The notes under the pieces: model-generated
Told to the model about the DNA's origin: nothing
What the model saw: the letters and a program-made list of their open reading frames with translations, nothing else
Databases searched by the model: none
Assembly (NCBI RefSeq): GCF_003426815.1
Contig: NZ_QKYK01000004.1
Location: 186,001 to 250,000, forward strand
Source: Desertimonas flava
GTDB taxonomy: Bacteria > Actinomycetota > Acidimicrobiia > Acidimicrobiales > Ilumatobacteraceae
Direction: 5' to 3'
Length of the DNA: 64,000 bases
Part shown: positions 36,502-45,546 of the stretch, piece after piece
How positions within the stretch are numbered: position 1 is the first letter of the stretch
Layout: each line of letters opens with the position of its first letter
Translations under genes and position numbers: made by a program

Positions 36502-37326
36502 TCACACGCCGCTGGTGGCGGCTCCCCAGACGGTGCCATAGTCCGTGGCGAGCAACCTTGCACCGTTGGGCCGCTCCAAGCGGTCGAACGTGAGCTCGCC
36601 CAGCGCCGCGACGACTTGGCGAGGGCTGACCGCGTTCACGCGCTCCTCCTCGCTCAGCACGTTCACGACACCGGGCGTCGCCACGATGGCGCCTGGGCAG
36701 AGAAGGCTCACGAGGACGCCTTCGGCGTCGAACTCCGGCGCGACGCCGACGACCCAGCGATCGAGTGCAGCCTTGCTCGCCCCGTAGGCGGCGAAACCAC
36801 GCTGGAACTCTGATGCCGCAAGCTTCACCAACGCTGCCGCCGACGTCAGGAACACGATCGTGGAACGGCCACCCGTCGGTCCACGTCCGGACCGGGCGAC
36901 AAGGGCGGAACGCGCCGCCAGCGTGCAGCCGACGGCGCCGAGGAAGTTCACCGCGTGCACCCTTGCGACATGGTCGAGACTGACTTCGTCGAGCCGGGCC
37001 CGAGGAAAGATGCCGGCCGAGTTGACCAACACGTCGAGGCCGCCCGACTCCGAGATCGGACCGAACGCCGCGGCGATCGACTGCTGGTCGGTCACGTCGA
37101 TGACCACTGTGTGGAGAAGGCCATCTGGCACCTGGCTCGCCAACGATCGCAGGGCTGCCTCATCGCGATCGAGGGCCCAGACCTCGTCCCCGGCGCGAAT
37201 GGCTGCCAGCGCTGCAGCCAGTCCGATTCCGCTCGCCGCTCCGGTGATGGCGATGCGACGACCACCCGGGCTGGACCAGGAGTCGGGGCGATCGGTCGTA
37301 TCGCGGGTCGCCGCGTTCTTGCTCAT
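36502..37326 (-). CDS. Short-chain dehydrogenase/reductase
   Basis: 274-residue classical SDR. The NAD(P)-binding motif is TGAASGIG, followed by LDVLVNSAGIFPRA; the catalytic Ser is in FLTSAAAL and YxxxK is YGASK. It probably oxidises or reduces a hydroxyl/keto intermediate. No Shine-Dalgarno is visible before ATG 37326; operator E is 15 bp upstream. Its stop abuts the tetR stop (TGATCA). Confidence 0.9.
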   Translation of the reverse strand: MSKNAATRDTTDRPDSWSSPGGRRIAITGAASGIGLAAALAAIRAGDEVWALDRDEAALRSLASQVPDGLLHTVVIDVTDQQSIAAAFGPISESGGLDVLVNSAGIFPRARLDEVSLDHVARVHAVNFLGAVGCTLAARSALVARSGRGPTGGRSTIVFLTSAAALVKLAASEFQRGFAAYGASKAALDRWVVGVAPEFDAEGVLVSLLCPGAIVATPGVVNVLSEEERVNAVSPRQVVAALGELTFDRLERPNGARLLATDYGTVWGAATSGV

Positions 37327-37340
37327 GGAGGGAACATTAA

Positions 37341-37355
37341 CGCCAGCGTTGATAT
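37341..37355. promoter_or_regulatory. Island operator, site E
   Basis: CGCCAGCGTTGATAT at 37341-37355, complement ATATCAACGCTGGCG. One mismatch in each half from the island consensus. It lies in the 38-bp gap between the 37365 gene and the SDR start, so the SDR probably has its own promoter. Confidence 0.55.
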
Positions 37356-37364
37356 CTCCCGTGG

Positions 37365-39539
37365 TCACTGGTGTGTGGTCACGCGATACACCGCTGCCGC
37401 CTCCGGGGCCAGATCGATGGTGGCGCCGGTGAAGCCGGGGGCATCGAGGCAGGGGGAGAGCCCCAACGACGCCGCGCCGGAGCCGTCGACCAGTTCGAGC
37501 ATCCTGGCGGAGGGGCCGAGGGCCAGCGACGCGACGGGGAGCCGTATCTCCAGCCGGCGACCGAGTCGGGAATCGCCGAACTCCCCGGTCTCGAGGTTGC
37601 CGATGAGGACATGATCGACGCCGCCGCTGCGCCAGGCATGCCACGCGACGGGTAGCGGACGAGCCGGGGCGACGGCGTGGATCACCCCCGCCTCGCGGGC
37701 GAGCTCGTGGAGCACGGTGGCTACTTGGAACGCCGGGAACGTCGAGCCGACCTGGTACTTGGGGACGAACTGGTTGAAAGGCTCGGACCAGTCGGTGGGC
37801 TGCCACCACAGGCGCCGCCCGCGTCGCGTCATCAGCGCCGTGTCGCGGGTGCGGTAGAGCACCGTCGCATCCTCGGCGACCTCCACGACGCAGTGCTCAG
37901 GGACGTAGGGACGATCGAACGTGGGCGTGTCTGGGTGGTCGCCGGTGCTGACCCAGAAGTCGGCACCGCGACGCTCGCCAGTCAGGGCGATGCCGAGCTC
38001 GTTGCGAACGGGCTCGGCGATGACGTCGGCCCGGCCGAAGACCGCCAAGCCGTCCGCCGACAACAGTGCGGACTCCCCATCCGGATCGGACGGCGTCTGG
38101 GCGATCAACACGCCGTCGGTGCCGGCACCGGCGGCGAGCCACTCGGGCCGGGTGGCCGACAGCACCGGGACCGCCCACTTCATGACGAGCGCGGCCTGAT
38201 CGTCGATCCACTCCCCCACGTTGTCCGCGGGGTTCGACGCGGCGAGCGCGGCCATCGACTGCCGGTCGTAGACGATCGCCGGCCCGTGCACGTGCTCGAG
38301 CGCCGCTGCGCTCGCCTCGGTGCGATCGAGCAACCCACCGACGAAGGCGATGTCGTCGCTCGACAGCAACTCCATGTGTCCGTTGTTGAGCCAGGACACG
38401 TAGGCGCCGTCACTCGGACGCGGGCCGGCCGGTGTGGCGGCGCTGGCATGGGCGAAGGCCCACGCTCCCCAGGTGAGCTTGCCGGGCACCTGGTGGATGG
38501 TGTCCCAGTGCTCCCAGCCGTCCCACGTCTCGACGAGGTGGTAAAGCGCGCACGGACGGGACCGCTGCTCGTTGGCCCGGGCGATCATCGCTCCCCGGGT
38601 CAGCAGGTTGGCCGTCTGGAACGTCCAGCCCTTCCACAGCTGATGCCACCAGTCCTGCCACGCACCGGCCCAGGTCTGCTCGATCCAGGCGTCGATGTGG
38701 CCGTCGGCGACGAGGGCCTCGAAGTCGACGCAGCCGACACGCCAGTCGGCCACCGGACTGATCGCGCTCGAGTAGCCGACGACGGTCCGGTCCGGCGCCG
38801 CCTCCTTGACGGCGCGGAAGAGGTGGCGCACGGCGTCCGAGAACGCCGCGACCACGGCCGGATCGTCGGGCGCCGTCGTGCCGTACGGGCCGTTGCGCGT
38901 GTAGATCATCGGCCCGCAGAAGCCGTCGCGCAGCAAGATGGCGTCGAACCCGGTCGCGGCGGCGAAGGCAGCCCATTGGGCACCGAAGAAGTCGCCGAAG
39001 CTGGTCCCTTCGGCGATGCCGTCGGGCGCCGTCGCGTACGGGTAGTCGTCGGCATGGAGCCGGTTCACGGGATGGAGATCGGGCATGCCGATGAACGAAC
39101 GAGCCGGCTCGTAGAGCTCGGGGTGCCGCTCGTACCAGTCGCTGTCGAAGTCGTAGATCTTCAGCTCCGGCGGCCACACGACGTGCGCCCACTCCACGAA
39201 CAGGATCCCGCAGCCGGCGCCGTCGAGGCCGTGGCGAGCGGTCGCCTCGCGATAGTCGGCGACGAACTCGGCGAGCCTGCGATACCCCACGGCGGCCCAG
39301 GGCGCGGTACGTCGGCTCCGGGTCGGGATCGGCTGGTCGAGATCCCCGGTCCACTCGGTGACGAGGTCGACGAGCCACCCGAGGTTGAAGAAGATGCCCC
39401 GCCGACCGCGTACCCCGGCGAGGAGCGGTCCGATCCGGTCGAACAAGGCGTCGAGTTGCGGGCCGAACGGGCCCGCCGGATCGAACCACGTGAGGTCCAT
39501 CTCCAACCACCGGTCGCCCGACCGTGCCGTACTCGTCAT
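37365..39539 (-). CDS. Uncharacterised large protein, putative TIM-barrel carbohydrate-active enzyme (paralogue 1)
   Basis: 724 residues, no signal peptide, cytoplasmic. I do not recognise the family. The first ~400 residues have many Trp/Asp motifs typical of glycosidase barrels: LLRDGFCGPMIYTRNGPYG (202-220), IEQTWAGAWQDWW (286-298), VETWDGWE (336-343), GAYVSWLNN (378-386). The C-terminal ~300 residues look beta-rich and end in VLIGNLETGEFGDSR. It shares all these motifs with the protein at 43418. The start ATG overlaps the FAD gene stop (ATGA). Context suggests breakdown of an imported sugar or glycoside. Confidence 0.8.
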   Translation of the reverse strand: MTSTARSGDRWLEMDLTWFDPAGPFGPQLDALFDRIGPLLAGVRGRRGIFFNLGWLVDLVTEWTGDLDQPIPTRSRRTAPWAAVGYRRLAEFVADYREATARHGLDGAGCGILFVEWAHVVWPPELKIYDFDSDWYERHPELYEPARSFIGMPDLHPVNRLHADDYPYATAPDGIAEGTSFGDFFGAQWAAFAAATGFDAILLRDGFCGPMIYTRNGPYGTTAPDDPAVVAAFSDAVRHLFRAVKEAAPDRTVVGYSSAISPVADWRVGCVDFEALVADGHIDAWIEQTWAGAWQDWWHQLWKGWTFQTANLLTRGAMIARANEQRSRPCALYHLVETWDGWEHWDTIHQVPGKLTWGAWAFAHASAATPAGPRPSDGAYVSWLNNGHMELLSSDDIAFVGGLLDRTEASAAALEHVHGPAIVYDRQSMAALAASNPADNVGEWIDDQAALVMKWAVPVLSATRPEWLAAGAGTDGVLIAQTPSDPDGESALLSADGLAVFGRADVIAEPVRNELGIALTGERRGADFWVSTGDHPDTPTFDRPYVPEHCVVEVAEDATVLYRTRDTALMTRRGRRLWWQPTDWSEPFNQFVPKYQVGSTFPAFQVATVLHELAREAGVIHAVAPARPLPVAWHAWRSGGVDHVLIGNLETGEFGDSRLGRRLEIRLPVASLALGPSARMLELVDGSGAASLGLSPCLDAPGFTGATIDLAPEAAAVYRVTTHQ

Positions 39540-40819
39540 CGCAACGTCCCGCTGACGAGCTCGGCGGCACGCTCGCCCGACCGGACCGCACCCTCGACAC
39601 AGGGCTGGACGAGCCAATCGCCGGCGAAGAACACCGGCGGTCGCTGATGGAAGGCGTCGAGGCGGGCGTGATAGCCCGGGCGGACGTCGGGCACGGCGTG
39701 CGGCCACCGGATCAGTTGCACGACGTCGGCTCGGTCGAGTGGGAACACGCGCGGGTCGATGCGCCGGGCCTCCGCCCATATGCGGTCCTGGACCTCCTCG
39801 GCTGGGGCGTCGAGCAGCGGCCCGCTGGACGCCGCGGGCGCGCAGGCGAGCGCCCAGGCCCACTCGTCGGGAACCTGGCCCCAGGCGCCGAACCGCCCGG
39901 CGCCGAGCTCGACGGTGGCGACCAGGTCGTTGGGAAAGACGTGGATCCCGCTGCGCGCCGGGCCCGCTCCGCGGCGGGCGGCGTACAGGCGGACGTGGGG
40001 CACGTAGCCGATCTCGGAGAGGATCGCCGGACGATCATCCGGCGTCAGGAGCTCGGCGGCGACCGGAGCCGGGATCGCCAGGACGACGGCGTCGTAGCGA
40101 TCGGCCGACCCGTCGATGTGGACGGCTGCGCCCCCGTCCCTCGTCGTCTCCACACCAGTGACGGTGACGCCGGTGCGGGCGCCGAGCAGGTCGGCCAGGG
40201 CCCGCCACGGAGCGTCCATGCCGCCGGCGACGTGGAAGAACGTGCCGACCGAGAGGACCCGGAGCCACGATCGCACGAGCGCCCCGGACATCTGCTCGAG
40301 CCGGGCGAAGAAGGGACCTTCGAAGTTGGGTCGCACGATGCGTTCCCGCGCTGCCGTACCGAAGCCGGCGAGGGCGTCGAGCGCAGTCTCGCCGTCATGG
40401 TCGAGGTCGATCGCCAGGTCGCCGCGCTGGGTGGCGAACAGCCTCGCCATGGCGACGAAGAAGCGCCCTTTGTCGAGTGGGCCGAGCAGCGACGAGCCGA
40501 GGATGCGCCCGACGGAGTTGGGGGTCGGCACGAGGCGCCCGTCGAGCAGGAGATCGCCGCCACCGCGCAGCGGCATGGGCGAGAGCCGGTGTCGCTGTCC
40601 GATCTCGTCGAGCAGTGCGAGGGTGCTGGGGTAGAAGCTCGCCAGCCACCCCGCACCGGTGTCCACCCAGTGGCCGTCGCCGTGGTGCTCGGTGTGCGTG
40701 CGTCCACCGGCCTCCGCCTCGCGTTCGAGCACGTCGACGTGGAAGCCGCGCTCGACGAGCCGGTAGGCGGCGGTCAGCCCGGCCGGCCCGGCGCCGACGA
40801 CGGCGACCCGGCGGGTCAC
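39536..40819 (-). CDS. FAD-dependent amine-oxidase-fold oxidoreductase
   Basis: 427 residues. Dinucleotide-binding motif VVGAGPAGLTAAYRL at 7-21, then EREAEAGGRTHTEH, and a C-terminal FAD motif FFAGDWLVQPCVEGAVRSGERAA. The layout is that of protoporphyrinogen oxidase/amine oxidase-like flavoproteins. Placed between deoR and a putative carbohydrate-active gene with four-base overlaps, so it may oxidise a sugar or amino-sugar derivative. Substrate unknown. Confidence 0.88.
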   Translation of the reverse strand: MTRRVAVVGAGPAGLTAAYRLVERGFHVDVLEREAEAGGRTHTEHHGDGHWVDTGAGWLASFYPSTLALLDEIGQRHRLSPMPLRGGGDLLLDGRLVPTPNSVGRILGSSLLGPLDKGRFFVAMARLFATQRGDLAIDLDHDGETALDALAGFGTAARERIVRPNFEGPFFARLEQMSGALVRSWLRVLSVGTFFHVAGGMDAPWRALADLLGARTGVTVTGVETTRDGGAAVHIDGSADRYDAVVLAIPAPVAAELLTPDDRPAILSEIGYVPHVRLYAARRGAGPARSGIHVFPNDLVATVELGAGRFGAWGQVPDEWAWALACAPAASSGPLLDAPAEEVQDRIWAEARRIDPRVFPLDRADVVQLIRWPHAVPDVRPGYHARLDAFHQRPPVFFAGDWLVQPCVEGAVRSGERAAELVSGTLR

Positions 40820-41649
40820 GCCGGCGCCTCGTCGGGCGGTGCGGGCACGACGGTCACGTCCACCCCGAGCTGGCGGATCGCATCGAGCTCGGCCTCGTCG
40901 GCACGATCATCGGTGATCAGTTCGTCGACCTCCTCGATGGCACACACCCGGGCGAGCTCGACGACGCCGACCTTGCGGCCCTCGGCCACCACGATGCGGG
41001 TACGGGCGGCCGCGACCATGCGCTGCTTGATCTCGGCCTCGGGCAGGTTGACGTTGGTGATGCCGCCACGATGGTCCACCCCGTTGCAGCCGATGAAGGC
41101 GATGGTCGCACTGATGCCGTCAAGCAGGGTGGCGCCCAGTGGGTTGACCAGCGAATGCTGCATCGGTCGCAACGTTCCGCCGGTGACGACCACGCTGACG
41201 CGCGGCGCGGCCGCCTCCAGTTCGAGGGCGATGGTCAGACCATTGGTGAAGACGGAGACGTCGGTGAGGTCGGCTCGGGCCACGAGGGCCCGGGCGAGCG
41301 CCGTCGTCGTCGTGCCGACGTCGACCAGCACGGCGTCGCCGCTGCGCACCCTCTCCGCAGCCGCGAGACCGAGGTGTCGCCGGGCGGCGACGAGGTGGTC
41401 CTGGGCGAGATCGAACGGCTGCTCCACGCTGTGCACGCGACGCGCGACGGCGCCACCGTGCACCCTGCGAACGTGTCCGCGTTCGGCGAGCGCCGTGAGG
41501 TCGGCCCGGACGGTCACCTCCGAGACGGCGAACTGCTCGGAGATGTCGCTGACACGGACGAAGTCGCGGTCGTTGACGTACGAACGGATGCGCTCCTGGC
41601 GAAGCTCCGCGGGCAGCGTGCTGCGGTGGTGGGGCCGTGCGCCGGTCAC
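40816..41649 (-). CDS. DeoR-family transcriptional regulator
   Basis: 277 residues. N-terminal DeoR HTH: RQERIRSYVNDRDFVRVSDISEQFAVSEVTVRADLTALAERGHVRRVHGGAV. The C-terminal DeoR sensor domain (GDAVLVDVGTTTTALARAL; VFTNGLTIALELEA; VVTGGTLRPMQHSLVNPLG) binds sugar phosphates in this family. GTG 41649 overlaps the ATPase stop. Embedded in the operon it probably regulates through the TTTCGTTT repeats at 46744-46780. Confidence 0.92.
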   Translation of the reverse strand: MTGARPHHRSTLPAELRQERIRSYVNDRDFVRVSDISEQFAVSEVTVRADLTALAERGHVRRVHGGAVARRVHSVEQPFDLAQDHLVAARRHLGLAAAERVRSGDAVLVDVGTTTTALARALVARADLTDVSVFTNGLTIALELEAAAPRVSVVVTGGTLRPMQHSLVNPLGATLLDGISATIAFIGCNGVDHRGGITNVNLPEAEIKQRMVAAARTRIVVAEGRKVGVVELARVCAIEEVDELITDDRADEAELDAIRQLGVDVTVVPAPPDEAPA

Positions 41650-42425
41650 TCGGAACCCTTCGAGCGTCCGACGCCGCTGATCAGGTGGAGAATCTCACTC
41701 CGATCGGTGCTGGCGGTCTCGCGGAGCGCGGTGAGCCGGCCCAGGCGCATGACGGCGATGCGGGTCGACAGCTGGAACACGTGGTCGAGGTTGTGGCTGA
41801 CGATCAGCTGGGTGAGGCCGCGCTCGGCCAAGCGCTCGACGAGGCTGATCACGCGCCCCTGTTCCTGCAGGCCGAGCGCGGCCATCGGCTCGTCCATCAC
41901 CAGGATGGTCGCTCCCTGGTGCACCGCCCGGGCGATGGCCACGCCCTGGCGCTGACCGCCCGACAGTGTGCGAACTTCGCGATCGACGTTGGGGACGCGC
42001 ACCTTCAGCTCGTCGAGGGCGGCGACCGCGCCGCGGCGCATCTCGGCGCGGCGCAGGATCCGCAGCGGGCCGACCCGGCGGATCAGCTCGCTGCCGAGGT
42101 AGAGGTTCTCGGCGACGTCGCGATGGTCGGCCAGGGCGAGATCCTGGTACACGGTGGCGATGCCGAGCTCGCGTGCCGCGGCCGGACGCGGGATGCGCAC
42201 TTCGTCGCCGTCGATCTCCAAGGTCCCGGAGTCGGGCCGGAGCGCGCCGCTCAGCATCTTGACGAGCGTCGACTTACCGGCGCCGTTGTCGCCGACGATG
42301 GCGGTGACCGTGCCCGACGGGAACTCGATCGTCACGTCGCTCACCGCGGCGATCCCGCCGTAGTGCTTGGTCAGGTTGCGGCCGGCGAAGCGCGGCACGC
42401 CGTCGGTGAAAGAGTGCGCACTCAC
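41646..42425 (-). CDS. Sugar ABC importer ATPase (single-domain, Rbs/Frc type)
   Basis: 259 residues with one nucleotide-binding domain, as in FrcA, not the double domain of RbsA. Walker A GDNGAGKST, signature LSGGQRQGVAIARA, Walker B ILVMDEPMAALG. Starts with GTG 42425, three bases after the permease stop. Confidence 0.92.
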   Translation of the reverse strand: MSAHSFTDGVPRFAGRNLTKHYGGIAAVSDVTIEFPSGTVTAIVGDNGAGKSTLVKMLSGALRPDSGTLEIDGDEVRIPRPAAARELGIATVYQDLALADHRDVAENLYLGSELIRRVGPLRILRRAEMRRGAVAALDELKVRVPNVDREVRTLSGGQRQGVAIARAVHQGATILVMDEPMAALGLQEQGRVISLVERLAERGLTQLIVSHNLDHVFQLSTRIAVMRLGRLTALRETASTDRSEILHLISGVGRSKGSE

Positions 42426-42428
42426 AGC

Positions 42429-43421
42429 TCAGTCCCGGAGCCGATCGAGTGACACGGCAGCCACGAGGACGCCGCCTTGCACGACGCGCTGCACGTCGCT
42501 CGGCACGCCGAGCAGGATCAGCCCGTTGGTGATGGCGGCGAGGAACACCGACGCGATCAGCGTGTTGATCATCCTGCCCCGTCCACCCTGGAGGCTGACG
42601 CCGCCGAGGATCACCGCCGTGAGCACGGGGAACAGCGAGTCGGCGCCCATCGTCGCCTGCGCCCGCCCGATGCGGGCCGCCTGCATCAGGCCGCCGAAGC
42701 CGGCGAGAGCACCGGCGACCACGAACACGACGAGGCGGATCCGCTGGACCGGGATGCCGGCACGATACGCAGCCTCGCGGTTGTCGCCCGTGGCATAGAG
42801 GTGGGCCCCGAACTGGGTCCGGGTGGTGACCGCCCAGGCGACGAGGTAGCACCCGAAGGCGATGACGACCGACACCGGGATACCGACCACCTTGTCCTGA
42901 GCGAGGAAGGAGATGCGCTGGAGGTTCTCGCCGAAGATGCTCGACCCGCCGGTGTAGAGCATGGCCAGTCCCTCGACGGCGCCGAGCGTGCCGAGCGTCG
43001 CCACGACGGACGGGATGCGTGCGTAGTTGACGAGCACGCCGTTGACGGTGCCCACGGCGGCGCCGATGCCGAGGGCGATGGCGATGCCGACGATCGGGTG
43101 ATGCCCACCGACGATCCATGCTGCGCCGATGCAGCCGGACAGGGCGAGGATGGCGCCGAACGAGATGTCGAGCTCGCCGAGGATCGCGACCATCGTCGTG
43201 CCGATGCCGATGATCGAGAACACGGCCGCCTGGCGCAACAGGATGAGGATGTTCGCCTGCGTGAAGAAGGTGTCGGTGGCGATCGTCAGGTACAGCGCCC
43301 ACAGGACGAAGATGACGATGAACCCTTCGCGGGCGAGGAACTCGACAATGCGGTCACGGACGCTGGCGACACCGTCGAGTGCGCCGGTCGGACCGACGGG
43401 TGGCAGCGCCGTGTCCGTCAC
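42429..43421 (-). CDS. Sugar ABC importer permease (RbsC-like)
   Basis: 330 residues with about ten membrane segments. ISFGAILALSGCIGAAWIV and NGVLVNYARIPSVVATLGTLGAVEGLAMLYTGG are characteristic of RbsC/BPD_transp_2 permeases; GDNREAAYRAGIPVQRIR follows. GTG 43421 overlaps the stop of the 43418 gene by four bases. Confidence 0.92.
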   Translation of the reverse strand: MTDTALPPVGPTGALDGVASVRDRIVEFLAREGFIVIFVLWALYLTIATDTFFTQANILILLRQAAVFSIIGIGTTMVAILGELDISFGAILALSGCIGAAWIVGGHHPIVGIAIALGIGAAVGTVNGVLVNYARIPSVVATLGTLGAVEGLAMLYTGGSSIFGENLQRISFLAQDKVVGIPVSVVIAFGCYLVAWAVTTRTQFGAHLYATGDNREAAYRAGIPVQRIRLVVFVVAGALAGFGGLMQAARIGRAQATMGADSLFPVLTAVILGGVSLQGGRGRMINTLIASVFLAAITNGLILLGVPSDVQRVVQGGVLVAAVSLDRLRD

Positions 43422-45514
43422 GACGCCACCACCTCGACCGTGCCGCCGGCCTCCGACACGCTGGCGACCACGCATCGCTCCGCCGGGACGTCGAAGCGAA
43501 GGGTGATCTCGTCGATGCGCACGGCTGCGGACCGTGGGGTCCGCGAGTCGCCGAGCCAGCCGGTCTCCAGGTTGCCGAGCAGCAGCGTGCGGCCGCCCGC
43601 CGATTCCCACCACTGCACGGTCAGCGGCTCGTGGATCGCCCGATCCTCCACGGCGACCGGCGCCGGTTGCCGCGACCACCACCGGGCGACGGCCCGTGCG
43701 GCGGCGACGCTCCCGTACTGCGAGCGAGGCAGCAGCGGGTTGGACGGATCGGCGAGCTCGGGCGGTTGCCACCACGCCGTCGCCGACGGCGTCGAGCCCT
43801 CGCCGTCGCGATCGCTGGCGACCAGTGTCGGCCACTCGTCGGCCTCCGCCAGGACCTCGACGTCATCGCCGGAGATCTCCACGCACGCATCTCCGGCCAG
43901 GTGGATCCATCCGTTCGACGCCTCGCCGTCGAACGCGATCCGCTCACGGTGGTAGCCGGACCGCCGGGTCTCGCCGCTGCACGTGGCGCCGGCCGCGGCG
44001 AGCAGCTCGGGCGACACGGCATCGGCCCGGCCGACCACGACGAGTGGCGCCGCGGGCCGGCCGGTGACGGTCGTGCCGAGCTGCACCACCGCCCCGCCGT
44101 CGGTCCGGACGCGATCGAGCCACTCGCCAGCCGTCGCCGCCAGCACGGGGAGCCCCCACTTCATGGCGAGGGCCACGGCGTCTTCGATGTGCTCACCGCT
44201 GTTGCGTCGCGGCGTCCACGCGTGCACCGCAGCCACCGCGTCGTGATCGAACACCAGCAGTGGTCCACCGACGGCGTGCATGCCGGCGGCATCGTCCTCC
44301 GCGGCGTCGAGCTCTCGCGACACGAACGAGACCGCGTCGGCGTCGAGCAGATGGTGCTGTCGGTCGTTCATCCACGACACATAGGTCCCGTCGGGAACCT
44401 CGAGCCCCTCGGGCGTCACGACCGCGGCGTGCGACCATGCCCACATCGCCCAGCGCAGCTTGCCCGGCACGTCGTGGACCGTGTCGAAGGGCTCCCAACC
44501 GTCCCATGTTTCGATCAGCTTGTAGTGCCGGACCGGCCGGCCGCTGCGGCGCACGGCGACGCCGTGGGAGAGCAGGTTGGTGTGCTGGTTCGTCCAGCCC
44601 TTCCACCAGTCGTCCCACCAGTCCTGCCAGGCACCGCCCCACGTCTGGTCGATGAGGACGTCGACACCGCCGCCCCGCAGGACCTCGGCGGTGTCGATGC
44701 ATCCCGAGCGCCACTCCGCCGTCGCGCCGATTCCCGACGTGTAGGCCATCACCATGGCCGTCGGCCGCGCCCGCTTGACGGCGGCGAAGAGATCGCGCAC
44801 GGCGATCGTCCACGACTCGTTCTCGGCGGGGTCCGTCGATGGCGTCACGCCGTAGGGGCCGCGCCGCGTGTAGAGCATCGGTCCCCAGAAGCCGTCGCGG
44901 AGATGGATGACGTCGAGGCCGCATGCCTCGGCGACCGCGGCCCACTGCGCCGCGAGGACGTCGGCGAAGCGGGTGCCCTCGTCGATCCCCTCCGGGAAGG
45001 CGGCGTAGCGGTGGCCGTCGGCGCGCAGCGGAACGCGCGGGTCCAGGTCCGGTCCCGGCAGCGGCGACAGGTCGAAGGGATAGAGCTCGGGATGTCGATC
45101 GCACCAGTCGCTCTCCAGGTCGTAGATGTCCGATCCGGTGATCACCCGGCCGACGCCGGCGACGAACAAGCCGACCCGCAGGCCGGGCACGCCCGCTCGC
45201 GTGGCCTCGGCACGGAGGTCCGCGGCCAGCCGTCCGAGGTCTGCGTAGGTCGCATCACGCCAGCGCACGTATCGGGCCGTGCGCATCGGGAGCCGCTGGT
45301 CGAGCTCACCGCCGAACTCGGTCACGACGTCGACGAGGAACGCCGGATTGAGGATCACGCCGCACTCGCCGCGCCGGCCTCGCCACAGGGGCGCGGTGCG
45401 TTCGACGAACTCCGCCACCGTGGCCTGTTGCGCCGACCCGTGCGGCTCGAACCAGTCCAGGTCGATCTCGACGTAGCGGTCGGGCCGCAGCCCGTCGGTC
45501 CTCGGTACCCGCAT
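43418..45514 (-). CDS. Uncharacterised large protein, putative TIM-barrel carbohydrate-active enzyme (paralogue 2)
   Basis: 698 residues, cytoplasmic, paralogue of the 37365 protein. Shared blocks: HLRDGFWGPMLYTRRGPYG (204-222), IDQTWGGAWQDWWDDWWKGW (288-307), ETWDGWEPFDTVHDVPGKL, YVSWMND, ALAMKWGLPVL and the C-terminal LLLGNLETGWLGDSR. It lies directly after the sugar-binding protein gene, so it is probably expressed with the transporter. The conserved Asp in RDGF/W and Glu/Asp before QTW are candidate catalytic residues. The Shine-Dalgarno is weak, so the exact start is less certain. Confidence 0.8.
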   Translation of the reverse strand: MRVPRTDGLRPDRYVEIDLDWFEPHGSAQQATVAEFVERTAPLWRGRRGECGVILNPAFLVDVVTEFGGELDQRLPMRTARYVRWRDATYADLGRLAADLRAEATRAGVPGLRVGLFVAGVGRVITGSDIYDLESDWCDRHPELYPFDLSPLPGPDLDPRVPLRADGHRYAAFPEGIDEGTRFADVLAAQWAAVAEACGLDVIHLRDGFWGPMLYTRRGPYGVTPSTDPAENESWTIAVRDLFAAVKRARPTAMVMAYTSGIGATAEWRSGCIDTAEVLRGGGVDVLIDQTWGGAWQDWWDDWWKGWTNQHTNLLSHGVAVRRSGRPVRHYKLIETWDGWEPFDTVHDVPGKLRWAMWAWSHAAVVTPEGLEVPDGTYVSWMNDRQHHLLDADAVSFVSRELDAAEDDAAGMHAVGGPLLVFDHDAVAAVHAWTPRRNSGEHIEDAVALAMKWGLPVLAATAGEWLDRVRTDGGAVVQLGTTVTGRPAAPLVVVGRADAVSPELLAAAGATCSGETRRSGYHRERIAFDGEASNGWIHLAGDACVEISGDDVEVLAEADEWPTLVASDRDGEGSTPSATAWWQPPELADPSNPLLPRSQYGSVAAARAVARWWSRQPAPVAVEDRAIHEPLTVQWWESAGGRTLLLGNLETGWLGDSRTPRSAAVRIDEITLRFDVPAERCVVASVSEAGGTVEVVAS

Positions 45515-45546
45515 CGCGGACGGTGTCGGCGCGCCCTCTCGGTCGC

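Noticed and set aside
37677-39647. Long open frame (656 codons) on the plus strand
   Set aside because: Lies antisense to the 37365 gene; it is His/Arg/Val-rich, lacks any family motif and is the usual GC-rich mirror of a real gene.
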